From Christensenella sp. UBA1750 (lineage in GTDB: Bacteria; Bacillota; Clostridia; Christensenellales; UBA1750), in assembly GCA_002315655.1 (NCBI GenBank), contig DCHO01000029.1:1-21526 (forward strand): 21,526 nt of DNA. The letters are read 5' to 3'. The translations under genes were made by a program, and so were the position numbers. Below are positions 7,258-15,187 of this stretch, piece by piece (positions within the stretch are counted from its first letter, which is position 1; every line of letters begins with the position of its first letter). The notes beneath the pieces were generated by a model. It did no database searches. It saw only the letters and a program-made list of their open reading frames with translations, and had not been told where the DNA came from.

Positions 7258-9216
7258 ATGAAGAAACTGCTTGCTCTGCTGCTTTGCGTCTGCATGGTTC
7301 TGGCCTTCGCCGGCTGCTCCAAGACCGAAGCTCCCGCTGCATCCGCTTCTGACAACACTGCTTCTACCGACACCGCCAAGGCCGATGATTCCGCCTCTGA
7401 CGATGCCGCTGCCGAAGCTCCTGCCGCTTCCGAATCCATGGTCTACACCGACCTGTACGTTTCCGAAGTGACCACGCTGAACTACCTGATCGCTTCTCAG
7501 GCATGGGATCAGGAATCTGCTGCCAACACCGTTGACTCCCTTGTGGAAAACGACCAGTACGGCAACATCATTCCCGGTCTTGCCGAATCCTGGGAGAACT
7601 CCGATGACGGTCTGACCTGGACGTTCCACCTGCGCAAGGGCGTGAAGTGGTACGACTATCAGGGCAACGAGATCGCCGAGCTGACCGCCAACGACTTTGT
7701 GGCGGCTGCCAAGTACGTCATGACCTCCGAGAACGAGTCCCTGACCTTTGACCAGATCGCCTGCGTCAAGAACGCCCGCGCTTACTACAATAAGGAAGTC
7801 ACCGACTTTGCCGAGGTCGGCGTGTCTGCTCCCGATGATTACACCCTGGTTTATACCCTTGAACAGGCCACTCCCTACTTCCTGTCCGGCCTGACCTACA
7901 CCTGCTGGTTCCCCGCCTACGGCCCCCAGCTTGAAGAGCTCGGCACCTCCTTCGGTACCGACATCGACAAAATCTACTTCTGCGGCGCTTACATCCTGTC
8001 CGAGTTCGAGCCCCAGGGTCATCACAAGTATGTGAAGAACGAGAACAACTGGGATGCCGACCGCATCTACATCACCGAGATCAACCGCATCTACAACGCC
8101 GAAGCCGAGACTCTGGCTCCCCAGATGGTGCTCCGCGGCGAGGCGGATGCCTGCTCCATCACCACCGACATTGTGGACGACTGGAAGGCCAATTACGCCG
8201 ATTACCTCTCCAAGGAACGCTCTGACGTGATGTGGAGCTACTTCTACACCTTCAACTTCAACCCCACCTACGATGAATCCTACGCTCCCGCCGATTGGTC
8301 CATCGCTGTGAACAACTCCAACTTCCGTCACTCCATCATGAGCGCCTTCAACCGCGCTTACTCCATCACTGCTTATGAACCCGATGATCCCGAGTCCATC
8401 ATGCAGCAGACCATCACCCCCGCCACCTTCTGCAACGACGGCACCACCGATTTCGCCGCGCAGTCCGTGTTCGCTGACAATGCCAAGCTGTTCTACAATG
8501 AAGCCACTGCTCTGGAATACAAGGCCAAGGCTGTTGAAGAGCTGACCGCCGCCGGCGTCACCTTCCCCATCCAGGTCATCATCGGCTATAAGTCCGGCGA
8601 TACCGACTGGGAAAACGAGTGCATCTTGGTCAAGCAGCAGCTGGAAGGCGTGCTTGGCACCGATTACATCAACTGCGTCCTGTGGGCCGGCCCCTCCGAG
8701 AACTTCCTGGCTGAAACCAGAAAGGCCGGTAAGTACTCCATCATGCGTTGCAACTGGGGTGCTGACTACATCGATCCGCAGACCTGGACCGATCCCTTCG
8801 ACGGCAAGGACAACATCAACGAAGAAACCGGCAAGTGCATCGGCAACACCTACAACCGCATGGATTCTTACCTGTGGGACGAGGACAAGGCCGCTACCGC
8901 TCCCGAGACCGCTGCCGCTCTGAAGGAATACTACGACAAGGTTGCCGCTGCCAAGGCGGAAGTCACCAATATGCCCGCCCGTTACGCTGCCTTCGCCGCC
9001 GCTGAGGATGTGCTGCTGGAGAATGCCTTCGTCATTCCTTACTACACTTCTCCCTCTTCTTACAGAGCCACCAAGATCAACATCTTTGACGGTCAGTATT
9101 GCCCCTCCGGCGTTTCCAACTACCGCTTCAAGTGGCTCAAGGTCGCCGATCACTACATCACCATGGATGAGTTCGAGGCCAATCAGGCTGCCTGGATGGA
9201 AGGCTTTGCCAAGTAA
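7258..9216 (+). CDS. oppA: Peptide ABC transporter substrate-binding lipoprotein (SBP family 5)
   Basis: Extracellular receptor that captures peptides and hands them to the permease pair encoded downstream. The protein is 652 residues, rather long for an OppA/DppA. A lipoprotein signal peptide is clear: MKK, a Leu-rich core, then the lipobox AFAGC with lipidated Cys20. A low-complexity Ala/Ser/Asp/Thr linker follows (about residues 21-60), holding the domain off the membrane. Family 5 features include GLAESWENSDDGLTWTFHLR and GVKWYDYQGNEIAELTANDF near residues 105-150. GGGAGG sits 9 nt before ATG. Codons are strongly restricted (GCT/GCC, TCC, AAC, CTG), as in highly expressed genes, which also leaves a long empty frame on the other strand. 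The ligand cannot be read from sequence; cell-wall peptides are suggested by neighbours. Confidence 0.9.
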   Translation: MKKLLALLLCVCMVLAFAGCSKTEAPAASASDNTASTDTAKADDSASDDAAAEAPAASESMVYTDLYVSEVTTLNYLIASQAWDQESAANTVDSLVENDQYGNIIPGLAESWENSDDGLTWTFHLRKGVKWYDYQGNEIAELTANDFVAAAKYVMTSENESLTFDQIACVKNARAYYNKEVTDFAEVGVSAPDDYTLVYTLEQATPYFLSGLTYTCWFPAYGPQLEELGTSFGTDIDKIYFCGAYILSEFEPQGHHKYVKNENNWDADRIYITEINRIYNAEAETLAPQMVLRGEADACSITTDIVDDWKANYADYLSKERSDVMWSYFYTFNFNPTYDESYAPADWSIAVNNSNFRHSIMSAFNRAYSITAYEPDDPESIMQQTITPATFCNDGTTDFAAQSVFADNAKLFYNEATALEYKAKAVEELTAAGVTFPIQVIIGYKSGDTDWENECILVKQQLEGVLGTDYINCVLWAGPSENFLAETRKAGKYSIMRCNWGADYIDPQTWTDPFDGKDNINEETGKCIGNTYNRMDSYLWDEDKAATAPETAAALKEYYDKVAAAKAEVTNMPARYAAFAAAEDVLLENAFVIPYYTSPSSYRATKINIFDGQYCPSGVSNYRFKWLKVADHYITMDEFEANQAAWMEGFAK

Positions 9217-9252
9217 TTCCTAAGGCAAAACTGAACAACTAAAACCAAGGAG

Positions 9253-9283
9253 GCTGGGATCCCGGGTTTCCCGGGACCCCGGC
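9253..9283 (+). promoter_or_regulatory. GC-rich intercistronic hairpin between oppA and oppB
   Basis: GGGATCCCGGG (9256-9266) pairs with CCCGGGACCCC (9270-9280) around a TTT loop with one mismatch. No T run follows, so it is not a typical terminator. Such hairpins after binding-protein genes often protect the upstream message or reduce read-through, so the receptor is made in excess over the permease. The role is inferred; no other gene lies in the 119-nt gap. Confidence 0.6.
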
Positions 9284-9335
9284 ACCTTATGTTATTTAAG
9301 TAAATCAATTCTATGAATAAAAGGGCTGAACAATC

Positions 9336-10280
9336 ATGCTAAAATATCTTGCAAAGAGACTGGGACGTTCTTTCATCACGCTGATCATCATTTTGACCAT
9401 CGTGTTTGTTTTGATGCGCCAGATGCCTATCGAGGGATATTTCCCGAACTTTGACAAAATGACGCAGGAGCAGATTCAGAACGGACTGAAGCTCATGGGG
9501 ATGGATAAGCCCATGATCGTGCAGCTCTTCAACTTCTTTAAGGGGCTTTTCCTCAAAGGAGACTTGGGTACCTCGCGTATCTATCGAAACAATGTGGCTG
9601 TCACGGAGATTTTAGGCCCCAAGCTGCCGGTTTCCATAAAACTGGGTTCGCTTGCGTTGATCGTCGCCCTGCTTGTGGGACTTCCCTTGGGCACCGTGAT
9701 GGCAAAGTACAAGAACAAACTGCCCGACCATTTGGGCACCGCCTTCATCGTTTTCATTGAGGCGGTTCCTGCGGCGGTTTATTATCTGTTCATTCAGCTC
9801 TACGGAACGCAGTGGCTGCACATCAAGCTGATTTTTGACATCAACGACTGGAAAGCATGGATTTTGCCCGTGTTCTCCCTGTCCCTTGGCAATATCGCCT
9901 ACTACGCCATGTGGCTGCGCCGCTACATGGTGGACGAAATGACCAAGGATTATGTCCAGCTTGCCAAGATCAAGGGCGTGTCTTCCACCGGCATCATGTT
10001 CAAGCACGTCTTCCGCAACGCCTTCGTTCCCATGGCGCAGTACATCCCCACCTCGTTCCTAAACACCGTTGTCGGTTCCATTTATATCGAGTCCCTGTAT
10101 TCCGTCCCCGGCATGGGCGGCCTTCTTGTGGACGTTGTCAAAAAGCAGGACAACAACATGGTGCAGGGCATCGTGCTGGTTTTCGCCTGCGTGGGCGTTG
10201 TCGGCCTCGTCTTTGGCGATCTGCTGATGGTGCTGCTTGACCCGCGCATCAGCTTAGGCTCGAAGGGAGGACACCGCTAA
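9336..10280 (+). CDS. oppB: Peptide ABC transporter permease (OppB/DppB)
   Basis: Inner-membrane channel subunit. The protein is 314 residues, typical for OppB/DppB. The N-terminus KYLAKRLGRSFITLIIIL begins TM1 (about residues 12-28), followed by an external segment and then a core of further membrane spans (for example 103-122 and 135-155). The cytoplasmic coupling loop contacting the ATPases is visible at about residues 205-225 (DYVQLAKIKGVSS...FKHVFRNAF). The ribosome binding site is weak (AAAAGGG about 10 nt before ATG 9336), which fits lower output than oppA. The stop overlaps the next start as TAATG. Confidence 0.9.
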   Translation: MLKYLAKRLGRSFITLIIILTIVFVLMRQMPIEGYFPNFDKMTQEQIQNGLKLMGMDKPMIVQLFNFFKGLFLKGDLGTSRIYRNNVAVTEILGPKLPVSIKLGSLALIVALLVGLPLGTVMAKYKNKLPDHLGTAFIVFIEAVPAAVYYLFIQLYGTQWLHIKLIFDINDWKAWILPVFSLSLGNIAYYAMWLRRYMVDEMTKDYVQLAKIKGVSSTGIMFKHVFRNAFVPMAQYIPTSFLNTVVGSIYIESLYSVPGMGGLLVDVVKKQDNNMVQGIVLVFACVGVVGLVFGDLLMVLLDPRISLGSKGGHR

Positions 10281-11302
10281 TGGGACTCATTAAACATCCG
10301 AAAATCGAACAGCTGGAACAGCACTGTGAAGAAGCCCTGAAAGGCACGTTGGATCGCATGGAGGGGAAGTTTGCCCCCGATGCTTTTGAGTTTGCCGAGT
10401 TCAACGAGCAGGAAGCCGAGCATCGCGGCTATTCCGATTATTCCTACTGGGGCAGCACCTTCAAGGTCTTCTGCAAGAACAAGCTGGCCGTCGCGCTGGT
10501 TATCGCCGTCATTGTCATTCTGGCCTTCACCTTCATTCAGCCCTATCTGCCCGGGCAGTATGACGCCTTTGTCGTCAACAACGACCCCACCACCGGCGTT
10601 CCGCTCCGCAACGAGGCTCCGGGTTCCCTACACTGGCTGGGTACCAACTCCATCGGTCAGGATTTGTGGTCGAGACTTTGGCAGGGCACCAGAACCTCCC
10701 TGCTCATCGGTTTGGCGGTTGCCTGCATCGAGGCCATTGTCGGCATCACCGTGGGCGTTCTGTGGGGCTATGTGCGCCAGTTGGACTTCGTTTTCACCGA
10801 GCTTTACAACATCCTGGATAACATCCCGTCCACCATCGTGCTGATTCTGGTTTCCTACATGATGAAGCCGGGCGTGGGAACGATTATACTGGCTATGTCC
10901 TTAACCGGCTGGATCGGTATGGCGCGTTTCATCCGCAATCAGGTCATCATCATCCGTGACCGGGAATACAATCTGGCTTCCCGTTGCTTGGGCACGCCGG
11001 TTTCCCGCATCATCGTGAAGAACCTGCTGCCGTACTTGGTGTCCGTGGTCATGCTGCGCATGGCGCTGTCCATCCCCGCCGCCATCGGCTCCGAAGTGTT
11101 CATCACCTACATCGGCTTGGGCTTGCCCGCCACGGTGCCTTCCCTGGGCAACCTCATCAACGAAGGCCGCGCCCTCATGATGAGCCCGAACCTGCGCTAT
11201 CAGCTCATTTATCCCACCATCGTTCTTTCCGTCGTCACCATTTCCTTCTATGTTGCCGGCAATGCGTTCTCCGATGCTGCCGACCCGAAGAACCACAGAT
11301 AA
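10280..11302 (+). CDS. oppC: Peptide ABC transporter permease (OppC/DppC)
   Basis: Second channel subunit, forming a heterodimer with the OppB-like protein. The protein is 340 residues. A hydrophilic cytoplasmic N-terminus of about 68 residues precedes TM1 (about 70-88), as in OppC, and carries KVFCKNKLA just before the membrane. Conserved GTNSIGQDLWSRLWQGTRTS precedes the transport core, and the coupling loop REYNLASRCLGTP lies in the C-terminal half. It starts in a TAATG overlap with oppB, so translation is probably coupled. Confidence 0.9.
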   Translation: MGLIKHPKIEQLEQHCEEALKGTLDRMEGKFAPDAFEFAEFNEQEAEHRGYSDYSYWGSTFKVFCKNKLAVALVIAVIVILAFTFIQPYLPGQYDAFVVNNDPTTGVPLRNEAPGSLHWLGTNSIGQDLWSRLWQGTRTSLLIGLAVACIEAIVGITVGVLWGYVRQLDFVFTELYNILDNIPSTIVLILVSYMMKPGVGTIILAMSLTGWIGMARFIRNQVIIIRDREYNLASRCLGTPVSRIIVKNLLPYLVSVVMLRMALSIPAAIGSEVFITYIGLGLPATVPSLGNLINEGRALMMSPNLRYQLIYPTIVLSVVTISFYVAGNAFSDAADPKNHR

Positions 11303-11314
11303 GGAGGCGCACAA

Positions 11315-12415
11315 ATGCAAGAAAAGATTCTTTCCATCGAAAATCTGTCTGTGCGCTTCTCCCTGCGCGGCAGAATCCTGCACGCTATCCGTCAGGTATC
11401 GCTGGATGTGTATAAGGGCGAAACCTTGGTTATCGTCGGCGAGTCCGGCTGCGGGAAATCCGTGCTCAACAAAAACCTCATAGGTCTATTGGATTCCAAC
11501 GGCTTCATTGACAACGGCTCCATAAAGTATTACGGCGCAAAGCCGGATGCCAAGAACCCCGACCTTTACGGGGAGGACGAGAAGGGAACCTACGCCGACC
11601 TTGCCAAGTTCAAAAAAGAAAAGGACTGGCTGAAAATCCGCGGGCAGGAAATCTGCATGATTTTGCAGGATCCCATGACCTCGCTAAACCCCTTAAAAAC
11701 CATCGGTGCGCAGATCGCCGAGGCGATTTCGCTGCATCAGGGCAAGAAGGGGAAGGAAGCCAAGGAAGCCGCGCTGCAGATCATGCGGGATGTGCGCATT
11801 GACGACCCTGAGCGCCGCTATAAGCAGTACCCTCACGAGTTTTCCGGCGGTATGCGGCAGCGCGTGGTCATCGCCATCGCCATCGCCTGCAACCCCAAGA
11901 TTCTGATCTGCGACGAGCCCACCACCGCGCTGGATGTGACCATTCAGGCGCAGGTGCTGTCTCTGATCCGTGAATTGAAAGAAAAATACAAACTAACGGT
12001 TATCTTCATCACCCACGATCTGGGAGTTGTGGCGAACATTGCCGACCGTGTGGCGGTCATGTATGCCGGGGACATCATCGAGATCGGCATGGTGGAGGAA
12101 ATCTTCTACCAGCCCAAGCATCCCTACACATGGGCGCTTCTGTCCTCCCTGCCGCAGTTGGGCGTCAAGGGCGAGGATCTGTTCTCCATCAAGGGCACCC
12201 CGCCGAACCTCTTTGCCGAGGTCAAGGGCGACGCTTTCGCGCCCCGCAACCCGCAGGCACTCAAAATCGACTTCGAGGAGCTCCCGCCGTACTTCACCGT
12301 GTCGCCCACCCACAAGGCCAGAACCTGGCTGCTGGATGAGCGCGCCCCCAAGGTGGAGCCGCCGGAGGTCATCCGTTCCTTAAATTCCGAAGGAGGTGCG
12401 GCAAATGGCAAGTAA
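11315..12415 (+). CDS. oppD: Peptide ABC transporter ATPase (OppD/DppD)
   Basis: Cytoplasmic ATPase that drives import. The protein is 366 residues. The Walker A motif is GESGCGKS (residues 42-49). The Q-loop MILQDPMTSLNPL, signature FSGGMRQR, Walker B ILICDEPTTALD and switch His in FITHDLGVVANIAD follow in order. The C-terminal oligopeptide-ATPase extension contains QPKHPYTWALLSSLP. Between Walker A and the Q-loop there is a charged segment (about residues 72-108, with PDLYGEDEKGTYADLAKFKK) that is somewhat longer than I expect for the family. AAGGAGG at 11301-11307 overlaps the oppC stop and lies 7 nt before ATG. The 3' end overlaps oppF by 11 nt. Confidence 0.92.
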   Translation: MQEKILSIENLSVRFSLRGRILHAIRQVSLDVYKGETLVIVGESGCGKSVLNKNLIGLLDSNGFIDNGSIKYYGAKPDAKNPDLYGEDEKGTYADLAKFKKEKDWLKIRGQEICMILQDPMTSLNPLKTIGAQIAEAISLHQGKKGKEAKEAALQIMRDVRIDDPERRYKQYPHEFSGGMRQRVVIAIAIACNPKILICDEPTTALDVTIQAQVLSLIRELKEKYKLTVIFITHDLGVVANIADRVAVMYAGDIIEIGMVEEIFYQPKHPYTWALLSSLPQLGVKGEDLFSIKGTPPNLFAEVKGDAFAPRNPQALKIDFEELPPYFTVSPTHKARTWLLDERAPKVEPPEVIRSLNSEGGAANGK

Positions 12416-13343
12416 TGAAAAACAGGTGCTGCTGCACGTCGAAGACCTGAAGGTCACCTTCGGCAAGAAAAAGCATGAGTTTACAGCGGTCAAGGGTGTT
12501 TCCTTTGACATTTACAAGGGCGAAACCTTCGGCCTTGTCGGCGAGTCCGGCTCCGGCAAAACCACCATCGGCCGCGCCATCATCCGCATCCATCCCACCG
12601 CAGGCGGCAAGGTCATTTACGACGGCAAGCAGATCAACGGCAGCATCTCCAAGGAGCTGGACAAGGAAGTCACGCGCAAATTGCAGATGATCTTCCAAGA
12701 CCCCATGGCTTCCCTGAACGAGCGTGCCAAGGTCGATTACATCGTCTCCGAAGGGCTTTACAACATCCCCGGCATCACGCCCCAGCAGCGCCGCGAGAAG
12801 GTCGCAAAGGCGCTTGCGGACGTTGGCCTCCTGCCCGAGTTCGCTTCCCGCTTCCCGCACGAGTTTTCCGGCGGTCAGCGGCAGCGCATCGGCATTGCCC
12901 GCGCCCTCATCATGGAGCCGGAGTTCATCATTGCGGACGAACCCATCTCCGCGCTGGACGTATCCATCCGTGCGCAGGTGCTGAACCTGCTGGCCAAATT
13001 GCAGAAGGAGAGAAACCTCACTTACCTGTTCATTTCCCACGATCTGTCCGTCATGCGCTTCATCTGTGACCGCATCGCGGTCATTCACAAGGGTCTGCTT
13101 GTGGAAATGGCGGACAGCGAACAGCTTTTTGCCCACCCGCTGCACCCCTACACAAGAGCGCTGCTGTCGGCCATTCCGCAGCCCGATCCCTTGAAGGAGC
13201 GCAAAAAGGTGTTGGAGGTCTACGATCCTTCCTGCCACGATTATTCCGTTGACAAGCCCGTGTGGACGGAGATCGAACCCGGTCACTTCATCTTGGGCAA
13301 TCAGAAGGAACTTACCGAATACAGAGAAAAGCTCAAAGCATAA
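12405..13343 (+). CDS. oppF: Peptide ABC transporter ATPase (OppF/DppF)
   Basis: Second ATPase of the importer, pairing with the OppD-like protein. The protein is 312 residues. Motifs in order are Walker A GESGSGKTT, Q-loop MIFQDPMASLNERAKV, signature FSGGQRQRIGIARAL, Walker B FIIADEPISALD, the switch His in YLFISHDLSVMRF, and the C-terminal HPLHPYTRALLSAIPQPDP extension. ATG 12405 was chosen because AAGGAGG (12390-12396) lies 8 nt upstream inside the end of oppD; an in-frame GTG at 12396 overlaps that site. It is the last gene of the operon, followed by a terminator. Confidence 0.92.
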   Translation: MASNEKQVLLHVEDLKVTFGKKKHEFTAVKGVSFDIYKGETFGLVGESGSGKTTIGRAIIRIHPTAGGKVIYDGKQINGSISKELDKEVTRKLQMIFQDPMASLNERAKVDYIVSEGLYNIPGITPQQRREKVAKALADVGLLPEFASRFPHEFSGGQRQRIGIARALIMEPEFIIADEPISALDVSIRAQVLNLLAKLQKERNLTYLFISHDLSVMRFICDRIAVIHKGLLVEMADSEQLFAHPLHPYTRALLSAIPQPDPLKERKKVLEVYDPSCHDYSVDKPVWTEIEPGHFILGNQKELTEYREKLKA

Positions 13344-13348
13344 AACAC

Positions 13349-13375
13349 AAAAAGGTCGGTGCTCCGGCCTTTTTT
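13349..13375 (+). terminator. Rho-independent terminator after oppF
   Basis: An 11-bp stem pairs 13349-13359 with 13364-13374, with one G-T wobble and loop TGCT, ending in six T. It starts 6 nt after the oppF stop. The next ribosome binding site (AGGAGG) follows within 5 nt, so ldcA depends on read-through or on a promoter I could not identify. Confidence 0.9.
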
Positions 13376-13390
13376 CATAGGAGGTTGAAG

Positions 13391-14299
13391 ATGATAACTC
13401 CGAAATTTTTGCACGAAGGCAGCAGGGTCGCGCTGCTCGCACCCTCCGGCCCTCTGCCCGAAGGACGGCTGGATGAGGCGGTTGCCGCCGTGGAAAAGTA
13501 CGGGCTGAAACCCGTTGTGTACCCTTCCTGCAAGCAGACCCACGGCTATTTTGCCGGGATGGATCAGCAGCGGGCGGCGGATTTCAATGCCGCTTATGCC
13601 GACAAGAGCATCGAGGGTATACTGTGTGCCCGAGGCGGCTACGGCGCACAGCGGCTGTATAAGCTGATCGACTGGAAGACCGTTTTTGCCAATCCGAAGC
13701 CTCTTTTCGGGTACAGCGACATCACCTTCTTCCACCTGATTTTGGGCTGCTATGCGGACACGGTTTCCTACCACACCCCCATGCCCTCTACCGAATGGTA
13801 TAAGGGGCTGGACGAATATACAGACCAGTACCTGAAACTTGCACTGTTCGGCGGCAAGTGGGGAGAATTGCCCAACTGCGACAAGGAAAAGCGCGTCACG
13901 GTCGTGGGCGGCAAGGCGCAAGGCAAGCTCATCGGCGGAAACCTCTCGCTGGTGTCCTCGGCTGTTGGCACGCCCTTTGCGCCCGTCGCCAAGGACTGCA
14001 TTATGTTTCTGGAAGACATTGGTGAAGCCCCTTATCGGCTTGACGGGATGCTCAACCACATGGTTCAGGCGGGTTCCTTTGACGGCTGCCGCGGCATCAT
14101 CTTGGGCTATTACACCGACTGCAAGGGCAAGGACGGGAGCCTTTCCATTCCGCAGGTGTTTGAAGAAGTGCTGGCACCACTGAACATCCCCATCCTCTCC
14201 GGCGTAACCTGCGGTCACGACCTGCCCACGCTGTCTTTGCCCCTTGGCATGGACTGCGCACTGGATGCCGACAAAAAGACCATCACGATTCTGCAATAG
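13391..14299 (+). CDS. ldcA: LD-carboxypeptidase (peptidase S66 family)
   Basis: Predicted serine peptidase that removes the terminal D-Ala from L,D-linked murein tetrapeptides, a cytosolic step in peptidoglycan recycling. The protein is 302 residues with no signal peptide. The S66 hallmarks are present: CARGGYGAQRLY (about 79-90), nucleophile S109 in GYSDIT, E208 in FLEDIGEAPYRLD, and H276 in GVTCGHDLPTLSLPLG. ATG 13391 follows AGGAGG by 6 nt. The next gene begins 9 nt downstream, and its ribosome binding site overlaps this stop codon, so the two are co-transcribed. Some S66 members are microcin-immunity (MccF-like) enzymes; the neighbouring YkfC-like peptidase and peptide importer favour the wall-recycling role. 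Confidence 0.88.
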   Translation: MITPKFLHEGSRVALLAPSGPLPEGRLDEAVAAVEKYGLKPVVYPSCKQTHGYFAGMDQQRAADFNAAYADKSIEGILCARGGYGAQRLYKLIDWKTVFANPKPLFGYSDITFFHLILGCYADTVSYHTPMPSTEWYKGLDEYTDQYLKLALFGGKWGELPNCDKEKRVTVVGGKAQGKLIGGNLSLVSSAVGTPFAPVAKDCIMFLEDIGEAPYRLDGMLNHMVQAGSFDGCRGIILGYYTDCKGKDGSLSIPQVFEEVLAPLNIPILSGVTCGHDLPTLSLPLGMDCALDADKKTITILQ

Positions 14300-14308
14300 G
14301 AGAAAGTT

Positions 14309-15118
14309 ATGTACGCATACGCAAATTCCACGCTGGTCAAGCTCCACAACGAGAAGAAACGCGACTGTGAGCTGTCCGACGAAGCCCTTTACGGCATGAA
14401 GCTGGAAATTCTGGACAACGACGGAGACTGGTATAAGATTCAGACGCCCTACCGCTACACCGGCTGGGTGAACAGGGACGAACTGTTCTTCGGAGACGCT
14501 TCCCTGTTTGAGCAGACCGAAAAACAGGTAATGCTGTGGCTCTATGCCGACATTATGGCGGAACCCAAAGTGCAGTCCTTCCCGCTTGCCACCGTGACCC
14601 GGGGCGCGATCTTAGGGAAAACCGAGGAGACCTTTGAGGAATCCTGGGTCAAGGTCGTGCTTGTTGACGGCAGATGCGGCTGGACGCACGGCAGCTATTT
14701 CGGGAAATACTATTGGAACGACAATCCGGCGGACGAGGCGCATTTAAGAAGGATGCTGACCGAAACCGCCAAATTGTACCTTGGAACCCAGTACCGCTGG
14801 GGTGGAAAGTCCCCGTTGGGAATCGACTGCTCCGGGCTGTGCTCCATGTCCTATTTACTCAATGGCATCGCCATTTACCGCGACGCGAAGATTGTGGACG
14901 GCTTTCCGATCAAGCCGATTCCCTACGAACAGGCAAAGGAGGGCGATCTGCTGTTCTTCCCGGGACACGTCGCCATGTATTTGGGCAATGGGCGGTTCAT
15001 CCATTCCACCGCTCATGCGGGCACGGAGGGCGTGTGCTTCAATTCCTTAAACCCCGCAGACCCCGATTTCCGAGCCGATTTGCTGGAACGACTGAAAGGC
15101 TGTGGCAGCATCTTTTAG
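14309..15118 (+). CDS. SH3b-NlpC/P60 peptidase (YkfC-like gamma-D-Glu endopeptidase)
   Basis: Predicted cysteine peptidase cutting the gamma-D-glutamyl-diamino-acid bond of free wall peptides. The protein is 269 residues and lacks a signal peptide or membrane span, so it should act in the cytosol. Two N-terminal SH3b-like modules (about residues 5-60 and 70-135, the latter with GRCGWTHGSYFG) precede the NlpC/P60 domain. Catalytic residues are C174 in GIDCSGLC, H220 in PGHVAMYLG and H232 in FIHST, preceded by YRWGGKSPLG. This SH3b-SH3b-NlpC order without secretion is that of Bacillus YkfC, which acts on L-Ala-gamma-D-Glu-diamino acid peptides. AGGAGA overlaps the ldcA stop. No L-Ala-D/L-Glu epimerase (ykfB) is present in the window. 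Confidence 0.85.
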   Translation: MYAYANSTLVKLHNEKKRDCELSDEALYGMKLEILDNDGDWYKIQTPYRYTGWVNRDELFFGDASLFEQTEKQVMLWLYADIMAEPKVQSFPLATVTRGAILGKTEETFEESWVKVVLVDGRCGWTHGSYFGKYYWNDNPADEAHLRRMLTETAKLYLGTQYRWGGKSPLGIDCSGLCSMSYLLNGIAIYRDAKIVDGFPIKPIPYEQAKEGDLLFFPGHVAMYLGNGRFIHSTAHAGTEGVCFNSLNPADPDFRADLLERLKGCGSIF

Positions 15119-15134
15119 CATAAACACAAAATGC

Positions 15135-15187
15135 AACGCATAAGGCTTTACCAAACCAAAGACAAAGGGGAGGAAGCCTTATGCGTT
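15135..15187 (+). promoter_or_regulatory. Inverted repeat enclosing the deacetylase ribosome binding site and start codon
   Basis: A perfect 14-bp inverted repeat pairs 15135-15148 with 15174-15187. The right arm contains the ATG at 15181-15183 of the deacetylase gene; the 25-nt loop holds the Shine-Dalgarno GGGGAGG. In the mRNA the start codon would be locked in a stem while the SD is exposed. It could tune translation, or it could be a leftover weak terminator of the upstream gene, although the T run after the stem is broken. The pairing is seen directly; the function is inferred. Confidence 0.65.

Noticed and set aside
7240..9153. A 637-codon open frame on the minus strand, antisense to oppA
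   Set aside because: It is Gly/Val-rich with no recognisable domain. The strongly biased codon use of oppA (C-ending codons, few TTA/CTA/TCA) leaves its complement free of stop codons.
12369..13442. A 357-codon minus-strand frame opposite oppF
   Set aside because: It spans the oppF gene, its terminator and the next ribosome binding site. The plus strand encodes a full ABC ATPase; the antisense product looks like nothing known.
13301..14347. A 348-codon minus-strand frame opposite ldcA
   Set aside because: It crosses a clear terminator and two gene boundaries of the plus strand, has no family motifs, and the plus-strand frame has complete S66 catalytic residues.
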